From an uncultured Acidimicrobiales bacterium (lineage in GTDB: Bacteria > Actinomycetota > Acidimicrobiia > Acidimicrobiales > Bin134), in NCBI GenBank assembly GCA_951813325.1, contig OX638350.1:1661029-1725028 (forward strand): a stretch of DNA of 64,000 nt, written 5' to 3'. Position 1 is the stretch's first letter. Each line of letters starts with the position of its first letter. The position numbers and the translations under genes were made by a program. The notes beneath the pieces were generated by a model that had not been told where the DNA came from, made no database searches, and was given only the letters and a program-made list of their open reading frames with translations. Positions 54,361 to 62,704 of the stretch are shown in pieces.

Positions 54361-55901
54361 CCGCGACAGCGCCAGCGGAATCGGCGCCTCTGCTCGAAGT
54401 CTCAGAGGTCACCAAGCGATACCCCGGCGTGTTGGCCGTCGACGGCGTGACCCTCTCGTTGGAGGCCGGCGAGGTCGTCGGGCTGGTGGGCAAGAACGGC
54501 GCGGGCAAGAGCACGCTGATCAAGATCATCGCCGGGGCTGAACGGGCCGACGAAGGCCATTTGTCCCTGAGCGGCGAGCCGCTCGATCTGCACCGACCCC
54601 ACGATGCGACGGTGGCCGGGCTGGCCTTCGTCCACCAGGACCTCCAAGACGTGGGGGATCTGTCGGTGGCCGAGAACGTGATGATGGGCCTCGGCTATCC
54701 CCGCCGGCTGGGCCTATTCGTGGACTGGGCCGAGCTGCACCGCCGAGCCGCCCAGTCGATCGCCCGGTTGGAGGCGGACATCGATCCCCGCCAGCCGGTC
54801 GGGGAGCTGAGCGTGGCCCAGCAGCGGCTGGTGATGATCGCCCGCGGGCTGGCTCAGAAGGCCCGGCTGCTGGTGCTGGACGAGCCCAGCGCGTCGCTCA
54901 CCGACGAGGAGATCGACCACCTGTTCGCCGTGGTGCGGCGGTTGCGGGACGGCGGGATCACCGTGGTGTACGTGTCGCACCGGCTGGAGGAGATCTTCGA
55001 GCTGACCGAGCGGGTGATCGTGATGCGCAACGGGCAGCTGGTGGCCGACGAGCCCACCTCATCGCTGGACCGGAGCTCGCTCATCTCCCACATCACCGGT
55101 CATGAGCACGCTCAGACCGCGGTCGAGCGGCGGGCCAGCCGGGGGGTGGGAGGTCGTCCTGGCACCGGGGCGGCGCTGGAGGTGGAGGGCGTGAGCGCCG
55201 ACACCGGCGTGCACAACTGCTCTTTCGATGTGCGCCAGGGAGAGATCCTGGGTTTGGGCGGGCTGATGGGAAGCGGCCGAACCGAGCTTGTCCGGGCGGT
55301 ATTCGGCGCCGACTACCGCCGGGAGGGAACGGTGCGGCTTCACGGTGTCGCGATCAGCCACAAGGACCCCTCGCAATCCATGTCTGCCGGTTTGGCGCTG
55401 CTGCCCGAGGACCGCAAGACCCAGGGCAACATCATGGATTTCAGCGTGCGCAACAACATCACGCTGGCTTCTCTGGACCGCCATCGGGTGCGCCCTCGTG
55501 TACCGGTGCCCTCTGCCCGGTCAGAGAAGCGGGCGGCCGACCGCCGGATCGATCGCCTGGGCATCGCCACGCCCAGCGACCGCCAGCTCGTTCGTCTGCT
55601 GTCGGGCGGGAACCAGCAAAAGGTGGTGATCGCCAAGTGGCTGGAGCAGGGGGCCGACGTCTTGATCTTCGACGAGCCGACCATCGGAGTCGACGTGGAC
55701 GGCAAAGAGGAGATCTACGACATCATGGAGGAGCTGGCTGGCGAGGGGAAGGCCGTGGTGTTCATATCCTCTGAGTTCTCCGAGCTCGTCGGCGTGTGCC
55801 ATCGGGTGCTGGTGCTGAGCGAGGGCCGCATTGTCGGCGAGTTGGAGGGCGACGCCGTTGCCGAGCCGGCCATCGTGGAGATCTGCTACAGCCAACTCTG
55901 A
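54357..55901 (+). CDS. RbsA/MglA-type sugar ABC ATPase (two ABC domains)
   Basis: 514 residues. First domain: Walker A GKNGAGKS at 45-52, signature ELSVAQQRLVMIAR, LLVLDEPSASLTDEE, switch His in YVSHRLEEIF. Second domain from about 270: degenerate Walker A GLMGSGRTELVRAVFGADYR, LLPEDRKTQGNIMDFSVRNN, signature LSGGNQQKVVIAKWL and VLIFDEPTIGVDVD. This asymmetry is normal for RbsA-type proteins. Energises the permease encoded just upstream. Confidence 0.94.
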   Translation: MTATAPAESAPLLEVSEVTKRYPGVLAVDGVTLSLEAGEVVGLVGKNGAGKSTLIKIIAGAERADEGHLSLSGEPLDLHRPHDATVAGLAFVHQDLQDVGDLSVAENVMMGLGYPRRLGLFVDWAELHRRAAQSIARLEADIDPRQPVGELSVAQQRLVMIARGLAQKARLLVLDEPSASLTDEEIDHLFAVVRRLRDGGITVVYVSHRLEEIFELTERVIVMRNGQLVADEPTSSLDRSSLISHITGHEHAQTAVERRASRGVGGRPGTGAALEVEGVSADTGVHNCSFDVRQGEILGLGGLMGSGRTELVRAVFGADYRREGTVRLHGVAISHKDPSQSMSAGLALLPEDRKTQGNIMDFSVRNNITLASLDRHRVRPRVPVPSARSEKRAADRRIDRLGIATPSDRQLVRLLSGGNQQKVVIAKWLEQGADVLIFDEPTIGVDVDGKEEIYDIMEELAGEGKAVVFISSEFSELVGVCHRVLVLSEGRIVGELEGDAVAEPAIVEICYSQL

Positions 55902-55955
55902 CCGTATCGCTCGCAGGCCCGTTTTGTGGGCTGATGGTGTGAGAGGGGTTGCCGG

Positions 55956-55977
55956 TGGCCGGTACTGTGGTCGGCCA
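55956..55977. promoter_or_regulatory. Small inverted repeat before the peptidase gene
   Basis: TGGCCG and CGGCCA flank a 10-base spacer between the importer operon and the M16 gene. A second short stem (GCCC/GGGC around GTTTTGT) lies just upstream, near 55918. Either could be a weak terminator of the importer operon or an operator; no more can be said. Confidence 0.25.
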
Positions 55978-56023
55978 TGGGCTCCGTTTGAGCCGTGGTG
56001 TCCACTGACTCCCAGAGGCGGGT

Positions 56024-59017
56024 ATGAAAAAACTGCTGATCCTGTTGCTGAGCGCGGCGCTGGTTGCAACCGCATGCTCGGATGGCGAATCCCATGTTCC
56101 GGTCACCGGCCAGGCTGACCCTGGCGAAGGCGCGGCGGCGGACGGGGCCGCAACCGAAGCAGAGGCCGCCGCGGCGCCCACGGCCGACCAAGAGGTCGAG
56201 GACGATGGTGACGAGGTTGCCCAGTCCGAGGCCACCGAGGAGGGCCGTGGGTGTCGAACTGTCGGGGACAATGCCGACGCCGGGGCCGCCGAGGGCCTGT
56301 TGCCTGTCGATCCTGAGGTGAGGATCGGCTCTTTAGGCAACGGGCTCACCTACTATCTGCGGTCCAATGACAGCCCGGGCAGCAGCTTGTCGTTGCGGCT
56401 GGCGGTCAATGCCGGTTCGCTCAATGAGCCGGTCGCGGGCAGCGGCTATGCCCACTATCTCGAGCACATGCTGTTCAACGGCACCGAGAAGTACCCCGGC
56501 AATGAGATCACCGAAGCACTGCACAGCATCGGGGTTGAGTTCGGCGCCGACATCAACGCCTTCACCTCCTATGACGAGACCGTCTATCAACTTGACCTGG
56601 TCATCGACGAAGAGGAGCAGTCGGTGGCCACCGCCTTTGACGTGCTGTCCCAGTGGGCCCACGCGGCCACCATCGCCCCCGAGGATGTGGAGGAAGAGCG
56701 GGGGATCGTCCGGGATGAATACCGGCTCCGAGTCGAGACCGGCTCGGGCGTTGTGTTCGCCGTGTTCGAAGACATGTACAACCGGGCCACGCCCTATGCC
56801 GGGCGGTCGCCCATCGGAACGGTGGACAGCATCGAAGCAACCACCGCGGAGGATCTGCGCGACTTCTATGAGACGTGGTATGTCCCCTCCAACATGGCGG
56901 TAATCGCGGTGGGCGACCTGTCCGTCGAGGAGTTGGAGAGCCTGGTCGAGGAGTATTTCTGCGACATCCCAGCCGGCGAGGCGCCGTCTGCTCCCGACAA
57001 CCGGTCGGCGCTGAACCCAGAGCCGGCCTTCGACGTGGCCACCTCGCCAGAGCAGGGGTACTCCTATCTCTCGCTGGACATCCGCCTGCCCTCCTGGGAT
57101 CCCGGCACCATCGACGGCGACCGCCGGCTGTGGATCGAGGAGATCATCAGCATCATGGTGGAGAATCGCTTGCAGGATGGCTATGAGCAGGGATTCCTGT
57201 CCCAAATCGACCCGACGCATTGGGAGTCGTTCGGCCATGCCCGGGGCTTGAGGTACTACGGCACCAACCTGCGGGCCGACGACTTTTCGGCCGCGCTCAC
57301 CGACTACTGGTCGTTGCTGCTCAGCCTGGCCGAGCACGGGTTCGCCGACGCCGACCTCGAGCGGGCGGCCCGCACCGTCAGGGCCTACTTGGATTCGGCG
57401 GTCCGGGCGGCCCCCACCACCCAGGACATCGACTACGCCGATTTGTATGCGTCGCACTTCTTGGGGGGCGACGATATCGGCACTGTCTCGGACACCGCCG
57501 AACGGGTGTACGCCCTGTTGGACGAAGTCCAGGTGGGCGACCTCACCGATCGCTACCAGGAGATCTTGGACCACAGCGGCCTGCTGTTGATCGCCGTGGG
57601 CGCCGACCCCTCCCAGGTGCCCTCGGCAGATGAGATGGAGGCTGCGCTCGACGCCGCGGCACCCGGCGATCTGCCCCCGCTGATCGGCGAGGCCGATGAG
57701 CTGCTGGCCGTGCCCGATCCGGTCGACCCGGTAAGCGCCGGGCCGATCGATGCCCTCGAAGGCGAATTGGACGACGCCTACGAGTGGGTGTTCGCCAACG
57801 GGGCCCGGGTCATGTACGCCTACTCCGACATTTCCGAGAACGAGGTAGACATGCAGGCCGTTTCCTGGGGCGGATGGTCGGCTCTCGAGGAGGGAGACCG
57901 TCCCCTGGCTCAGATCCTGGCCCCCCGGGCAGTGCGCAACAGCGGCCTCGGTGAACTGAGCCCTGCACAGATATCGCGGTATCTGGATGATCGCAACGCT
58001 CAGGCACAGCCGTTCATCCAAGAGACCACAGAAGGCGTCGCCGGTGCCTCCGACGCGGAAGGCGTTGAGACGATGTTCCAGCTCATGCACTTGTACATGA
58101 CCGGGGCCCGAGTAGATGACCAGGCGTTCGGCGAAGCGATCAACATCGGGGAGATCATCCTCTCGCTGTCAGTCTCTGATCCTGATTGGCAAGGAGCGGT
58201 GGCCTATACCGATGCCCGCTACGGCGACGCATCCAGCTGGTTCAGCCAGGTCGCCCCCCAGGAGGCCTTGGACAACTTGACCCCCGAATCGTTGCTCGGC
58301 ATATACCAACAGCGCATAGCCGGGGTGGACGATCTCGTGGTGGTGATCGTCGGCGACGTGGACCGCGACACCGTTGAGCGGCTGGCCCTCACCTATGTGG
58401 GCACGCTGCCCGCCGGAGAAGCCGACAGCTATGTGAATCGCCGGACACCCGAGCCCGACGGCGTCGTGCGCCGCGAGGTGGTGCTCGGCCCAGATGTCCA
58501 AGCCACCGCATCGATTTACTACTACGAGGAGCCAGTGGATGTGAGCCCTGCGACCCAGGCAACGGTCGATGTGCTACAGGTGATAGTCAGCGACCTTCTG
58601 GTTGAAGACGTCCGGGAGGACTTGGGCGACAGCTATGCAGTGTTCGCAGGGATCGGATTGAGCATCACCCCCGAGCCATTGATCCAGGCTGATGTCGTAG
58701 CCTCGGGCGATCCCCAGCAGATGGCCAACATCGAAGAAGAGATGTCTCGCATCCTGGCCGAAGTGTTTTCCGGTGAGATCAGCGAGGAGGACTTCGAACA
58801 CGGCCGCTCCGTGGTGCGCGACAACTACGAGCTGATCGGCAACAGCGATCTGATCGACGTGCTGCTGCGTCGGGTCTATACCAGCGACGACGAGCTTCCA
58901 ACTCCGCAGCGGCTCATCGACGAGCTAGATGCTCTGGAACTGGCCGACGTGCAGGAGCTGGCATCGCTGCTGTATGACCCCGCCCAGCGCATAGAGATCG
59001 CCCGGGTGCTGCCCTGA
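56024..59017 (+). CDS. M16-family zinc metallopeptidase, secreted lipoprotein
   Basis: 997 residues. Signal peptide with lipobox ATAC (Cys18), acidic linker to about 90, then two M16 halves. The inverted zinc motif is HYLEHMLFNGTEKYP (His144, Glu147, His148), with the third ligand Glu about 76 residues on in EDVEEERGIVRDEYR. Further landmarks: NAFTSYDETVYQLDL, NRATPYAGRSPIGT, FYETWYVPSNMAVIAVGDL. The second half (about 590-997) has no zinc motif, as usual. PqqL-like; it probably degrades peptides outside the membrane. The last 13 codons lie in a 52-bp repeat that recurs after the Fic gene. Confidence 0.9.
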   Translation: MKKLLILLLSAALVATACSDGESHVPVTGQADPGEGAAADGAATEAEAAAAPTADQEVEDDGDEVAQSEATEEGRGCRTVGDNADAGAAEGLLPVDPEVRIGSLGNGLTYYLRSNDSPGSSLSLRLAVNAGSLNEPVAGSGYAHYLEHMLFNGTEKYPGNEITEALHSIGVEFGADINAFTSYDETVYQLDLVIDEEEQSVATAFDVLSQWAHAATIAPEDVEEERGIVRDEYRLRVETGSGVVFAVFEDMYNRATPYAGRSPIGTVDSIEATTAEDLRDFYETWYVPSNMAVIAVGDLSVEELESLVEEYFCDIPAGEAPSAPDNRSALNPEPAFDVATSPEQGYSYLSLDIRLPSWDPGTIDGDRRLWIEEIISIMVENRLQDGYEQGFLSQIDPTHWESFGHARGLRYYGTNLRADDFSAALTDYWSLLLSLAEHGFADADLERAARTVRAYLDSAVRAAPTTQDIDYADLYASHFLGGDDIGTVSDTAERVYALLDEVQVGDLTDRYQEILDHSGLLLIAVGADPSQVPSADEMEAALDAAAPGDLPPLIGEADELLAVPDPVDPVSAGPIDALEGELDDAYEWVFANGARVMYAYSDISENEVDMQAVSWGGWSALEEGDRPLAQILAPRAVRNSGLGELSPAQISRYLDDRNAQAQPFIQETTEGVAGASDAEGVETMFQLMHLYMTGARVDDQAFGEAINIGEIILSLSVSDPDWQGAVAYTDARYGDASSWFSQVAPQEALDNLTPESLLGIYQQRIAGVDDLVVVIVGDVDRDTVERLALTYVGTLPAGEADSYVNRRTPEPDGVVRREVVLGPDVQATASIYYYEEPVDVSPATQATVDVLQVIVSDLLVEDVREDLGDSYAVFAGIGLSITPEPLIQADVVASGDPQQMANIEEEMSRILAEVFSGEISEEDFEHGRSVVRDNYELIGNSDLIDVLLRRVYTSDDELPTPQRLIDELDALELADVQELASLLYDPAQRIEIARVLP

Positions 59018-59027
59018 GCAACCCTGC
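58976..59027 (+). repeat. 52-bp direct repeat, copy 1 (3' end of the peptidase gene)
   Basis: Exactly matches 60577-60628. It covers the last 13 codons, the stop and ten bases beyond. Together the two copies bracket the Fic gene and its flanks (59028-60576). Confidence 0.95.
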
Positions 59028-59130
59028 CAGCTGGCTCACACCCGCCGCTATAGCACATGAGACCGTTTACCAGGCAGATCGCGCCACCGAACACAGTCGA
59101 ATAGCACATACGGCTTGATATGATGGCCGT

Positions 59131-60492
59131 GTGGGCCATCACATCGATGCCGAAGGGTGGATAGCCACCCCGACGGGGTACGGGCGAAGAAGCTACCGCG
59201 CCTATGTGCCGCACCCCCTAGAAGGGTGGGATCCCAGCTTCGGCGTCGAAGACATGAACGCGGTCACCGCCGCGGACAGAGCACTCGTTGCGGCCACCTC
59301 CCTACCCCAGACTGATCTAGGCGGCGCGATCGCCGGCTGGATGGTGGCCCGCGACGAGAGCATCCGATCGAGCGTCATGGAGGGGGTTGCGGCCACAGAG
59401 TCGGGGCTCGCCTGGGCCCGCTACATGGACCAGGCCGGCAGGCCCGTGTCCGACGAGAACGAGGCGCTCACGCTCGGCGCAGCGAAACAGGTGGCCGCCG
59501 CGGTGGAGTTGGGAAACAAGATGCGTGCTGGCCGCCCCTGTGCGCCAGACGACATCCTCGACATCCACAGCCGCCTGTTCGCGGGGACGCGGGACAAAGA
59601 CATCGGGGGCGCTTTTCGGGCCGAGCCGATATGGATTGGCCCAGAAGGCTGCTCGGTGGACGACGCATCGTTCGTGCCCCCTCCCTCTGAGCATGTGCCC
59701 GGACTCATGGACGACCTAGTCGCCTACCTGAACACCAGCGAGCATCCCGCCGTGTTGCGAGCGGCGATAGCCCATTCCCAATTCGAAACGATCCATCCCT
59801 TCGAAGACGGCAACGGTCGGACGGGACGGGCACTCATTCAAACTGTTTTGAACGACGCCGGGCTGGCTCGCGGGGCGATCCCGATCAGCACGGCGCTCAG
59901 CCGTGACCGCGTCGGCTACTACGACGCGCTCAACGCGACACGGGTCGTGTGCGGGCCCGCTGACGCGGCGGCTCGCACCGCCGCCTTGGGCAGGTGGCTG
60001 GCGACATTCGGCAACGCATGCGAACAGGCCTGCCAACAAGCAGCTTCGGTCGTGCAGACCGTCGAAACCATGGCGGCCAGGTGGCGGAAGGCTGCTGCGT
60101 TCCGCCGGGGCAGCGCGGCGGCGAAATTACTAGAGGCGCTCCCGTCGATGCCGGTGCTGGATGCTGCGATGGTGTCGGAGCGTCTTGGGGTCACTGAGAG
60201 GGCGGCGCGGGTGGCCCTCTCAGCCCTCGGCGCCGCGGGCATCGTCCGCTCCACGGGCGGGCGGCGGAACCGGAGGTACATCGTTCCCGAGATAGTCGGC
60301 ATGCTGCGCCGCGTGGCCCCCGACGGCGGGCTGCCTCCACGCTGGGTGAGCGGAGAAGTGGGGGCGATGGAGGGACAACCTCCGGCAGCGCTGGCGCCGT
60401 CTAGATGTGACTACCGCGGCCCGCGTTCCAATAGGCAGTGCTGGCTTCCCAAAGGGCACGCCGGCCAGCATCGCTATCCGCCGATTCGCTAA
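59131..60492 (+). CDS. Fic-family AMP-transferase (class II) with C-terminal winged helix and Cys/His tail
   Basis: 453 residues from GTG; other starts are out of frame. The Fic motif is complete: HPFEDGNGRTGR at 222-233, with catalytic His222. The N-terminal inhibitory helix SSVMEG (Ser80...Glu84-Gly85) marks class II. The Fic/DOC-N region precedes it (GWMVARDESIRSSVMEG). About 345-400 is a winged helix (LDAAMVSERLGVTERAARVA). The end CDYRGPRSNRQC, LPKGHAGQH (Cys426, Cys437, His443, His447) may bind zinc. It probably AMPylates a target, with self-inhibition. The repeated ATAGCACAT at 59052 and 59103 upstream could be operator sites. It sits between two 52-bp direct repeats, so it looks inserted. 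Confidence 0.9.
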   Translation: MGHHIDAEGWIATPTGYGRRSYRAYVPHPLEGWDPSFGVEDMNAVTAADRALVAATSLPQTDLGGAIAGWMVARDESIRSSVMEGVAATESGLAWARYMDQAGRPVSDENEALTLGAAKQVAAAVELGNKMRAGRPCAPDDILDIHSRLFAGTRDKDIGGAFRAEPIWIGPEGCSVDDASFVPPPSEHVPGLMDDLVAYLNTSEHPAVLRAAIAHSQFETIHPFEDGNGRTGRALIQTVLNDAGLARGAIPISTALSRDRVGYYDALNATRVVCGPADAAARTAALGRWLATFGNACEQACQQAASVVQTVETMAARWRKAAAFRRGSAAAKLLEALPSMPVLDAAMVSERLGVTERAARVALSALGAAGIVRSTGGRRNRRYIVPEIVGMLRRVAPDGGLPPRWVSGEVGAMEGQPPAALAPSRCDYRGPRSNRQCWLPKGHAGQHRYPPIR

Positions 60493-60555
60493 AGCTCGAC
60501 GAATGACGCCGGATATCTCGCAGTGAGCTTCCCCTAGCCGAGCCAACAACCTCTC

Positions 60556-60569
60556 CACCACTAGTGGTG
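60556..60569. promoter_or_regulatory. 14-bp perfect palindrome beside the direct repeat
   Basis: CACCACTAGTGGTG lies between the Fic stop and copy 2 of the 52-bp repeat, 7 bases from it. Possible protein-binding or recombination site; no copy is seen beside repeat copy 1. The rest of 60493-60576 shows no gene. Confidence 0.35.
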
Positions 60570-60576
60570 AAGCTCA

Positions 60577-60628
60577 GACCCCGCCCAGCGCATAGAGATC
60601 GCCCGGGTGCTGCCCTGAGCAACCCTGC
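60577..60628 (+). repeat. 52-bp direct repeat, copy 2
   Basis: Identical to 58976-59027 (peptidase 3' end). Here it has no reading frame leading into it and ends at the stop codon of the minus-strand FN3 gene. It is presumably the original downstream junction before the Fic segment arrived, or a duplication made by that event. Confidence 0.95.
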
Positions 60629-61847
60629 TATGAGGAGTCGCTCATGAGGCAGTCCAGGGCCGGCACGCTGGCCGGATCCAATGTCACGTCCTCGGTGTTT
60701 GACCAGTCTCCCAAGCCGGCACCGTTGCCGGCGTCGTGTTCGGAGTCGTTGGATGCCCGAATGCGGATGTTGTAGGTTTCGTTGTCCTCCAGACCGGAAA
60801 TGATCGCACACCTGTCGTTGAGGTCATCCTGGCCAAGAGCTAGGGCGGTCCACGCACTGTCGTCTTCGGTGCTCTTCTTATAGTGGAGGTCATAGCCGGT
60901 GATCGTGGAGCCTCCGTTGTTCGGACTGTCCCACCCGACCATTGCCTCGCGGTAACCCCCGGTCAGCACTACGCCGGTGACCTTGGCCGGCACGCTCGCA
61001 GGCCTCGCGGATGCCGTCTCTCCCCATGGGCCGGTGCCGTTGTCGTTGGACGCTCGGACCTGCACGTCGTAAGAGATGCCGTTGGTCAACCCAGTGATAG
61101 TGGTCGAGGTGGCGGTGCCGCTGATATCCACGTCGATCCAATCGCCACTGCCGGTGCGGTATTGGACATCGTAGTCGGTGATCGGCGATCCGTTGTTGCC
61201 GGGCTCGATCCATTTCACACGGATAGACTCGTTATTCGAGCCCAGCTCTTCTATTGCCACCCCTTGGGGTAACCCCGGCGTCGCGGCCGCGGACGATGCC
61301 GACCATGCGCCGCTGCCGACGTCGTTGACCGCTCGAACCTGAACGATATAGGAGGTGCCGTTGGCAAAGCCGTCGATAGACGCCGGCGCGCTTTGATGCA
61401 CAACAGCGTCGTTGTCCTCGGTCAACAGCACCCACGCCGAGCCGGACGCGGTGATCTTGTATTGAAGGTGGTAGCCGTTGATCGCCAGCCCGCCGTCGTT
61501 TGCCGGCGTCTCCCGCCGCACGGTGAGCCCGCCGCCGCCCGGTTCCACCGTCACGTCGGTCGGCTGATCGGGTACCCCGGCGCGGCGGTGATGGTCGCTG
61601 CGGGCCCCGCGTCGTAGTCGCTGACCGCCCGCAGCGCGAACGTGTGGCTGGTGCCGTTGGCCAGCCCCGTCGCGGTGCAGAAGTCCGGGCCGGTGATGAA
61701 CCCGGAGAAAAACGTGTCCCGCTCAGAGTGGTCGTTCGGATCGGACTGGGCCAATGAGGGCAGCGAGGCGAACCCCACAACACCGGCAACCAAAGCCATC
61801 GCCAAAGCCAACGAAAGAGGCCTTCGCGCCCCACAGGCGATTGACAT
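60628..61847 (-). pseudogene. Secreted fibronectin-III repeat protein gene, frameshifted
   Basis: The first frame starts MSIACGARRPLSLALAMALV, a signal peptide, then a partial FN3 unit (GLANGTSHTFALRAVSDYDA), and stops at 61551. The next frame continues without a gap in sense: ATITAAPG then VPDQPTDVTVEPGGG. A single base missing in the CCGGGG run near 61569 explains it. After that come three FN3 domains (for example GLPQGVAIEELGSNNESIRV, VPAKVTGVVLTGGYREAMVG). No membrane anchor. It could be a real inactivation, programmed frameshifting or an assembly error. Confidence 0.78.
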
Positions 61848-61855
61848 AAATCAAC

Positions 61856-61879
61856 AGTATATGTAGGTGGTTTGCCACC
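61856..61879 (-). promoter_or_regulatory. Candidate -10 and inverted repeat upstream of FN3 gene
   Basis: On the minus strand TATACT ends 8 bases before the ATG, so the transcript would be almost leaderless. Directly upstream GGTGG-TTTG-CCACC (61866-61879) forms a small inverted repeat over the -35 region, a possible operator. No good -35 was seen. The rest of 61880-61998 is AT-rich, then GC-rich, without a gene. Confidence 0.35.
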
Positions 61880-61998
61880 ACTATCCCGAGCTAAAAATAT
61901 ATCTCTGTCAGCGAAACGAGATGACATAGCCGGCTCAAGCCAGGAGCGATCCCGCCGGTCGCGGGCCCGCAGCCCGTCCGGATATCTTCTCGATCGGG

Positions 61999-62356
61999 CT
62001 AACTCGGAGTCGCGCTCGCCAACGACTGAGCCTCGTCGCCCGCTGCGTTGACCGCCTGCACCGTGAAGGTGTAGCTGGTGCCCGCCGTCAAACCCGTCTC
62101 CACGGTGTGGCTGAGGATGGTGCCTTCGTCCTCGGTGGCTATGTCGACGATGTCGACGGTGGCGGTGGTGTTCGTCCCTTCGACGGCTTTGATCACATAT
62201 TCAGTGATCGTGGCGTTGTCCGGGTTGTCCCAGCTCAGCATCCAAAGGATCGCCCGACTCGGGCTGGGCCTGAGACGACAACGCGCCCAAACCCACAAAA
62301 CCCGCCACCAAAGCAACCGCGCAAACCAACGACAACGGCTTGCGCCTTACACCCAT
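61999..62356 (-). pseudogene. Truncated FN3 protein gene (signal peptide and one FN3 unit in different frames)
   Basis: ATG at 62356 opens MGVRRKPLSLVCAVALVAGF and runs to ALSSQAQPESGDP, a signal peptide like that of the neighbouring FN3 gene, but this frame soon stops (GQRHDH). In the next frame one FN3 unit follows: LSWDNPDNATITEYVIKAVE to SYTFTVQAVNAAGDEAQS and a stop. The N-terminal part of the FN3 domain is missing, so a deletion joined the signal peptide to the middle of a repeat and shifted the frame. Confidence 0.72.
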
Positions 62357-62704
62357 GTGCTTCACACGCGTAGCTTAAGCATCACCAACAACATTGCTCA
62401 AGCACTGCACGCCAATTTCGTTGATATCTCCCGAACAAACTGGAAACAGCCCGAACAACCGAAGCTCCCTCCAGAGCACCCCAACAGCGGGGCCCTTCGC
62501 CACGATAGATCGTAGAAGTATCTAATACAGCAAGATGCCCCAACGCATCCGCGAACACAACACGGACCCGAGCACCAGGCCGGAACTGTTAGGAGCAGCC
62601 GACCGGAAGACCGCCTTCAGACGGAGCCCAGCACGGCATGAGCGGACGGGCTTCGAGTTGCCTTGGCAGCCCGCTCGCGGGTAACTATCGTCTTCGCGAT
62701 CCGG
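62357..62704. other. Intergenic stretch without recognised gene
   Basis: About 350 bases between the FN3 remnant and the next FN3 gene. A few short open frames lack support. CCCGCTCGCGGG near 62670 can form a short stem and could end transcription of the upstream FN3 gene, though no T run follows. The first third, next to the remnant's start, is less GC-rich and may hold its promoter. Confidence 0.6.

Noticed and set aside
56333..58090. Long minus-strand frame (585 codons)
   Set aside because: Antisense to the M16 peptidase, which has zinc motif and signal peptide.
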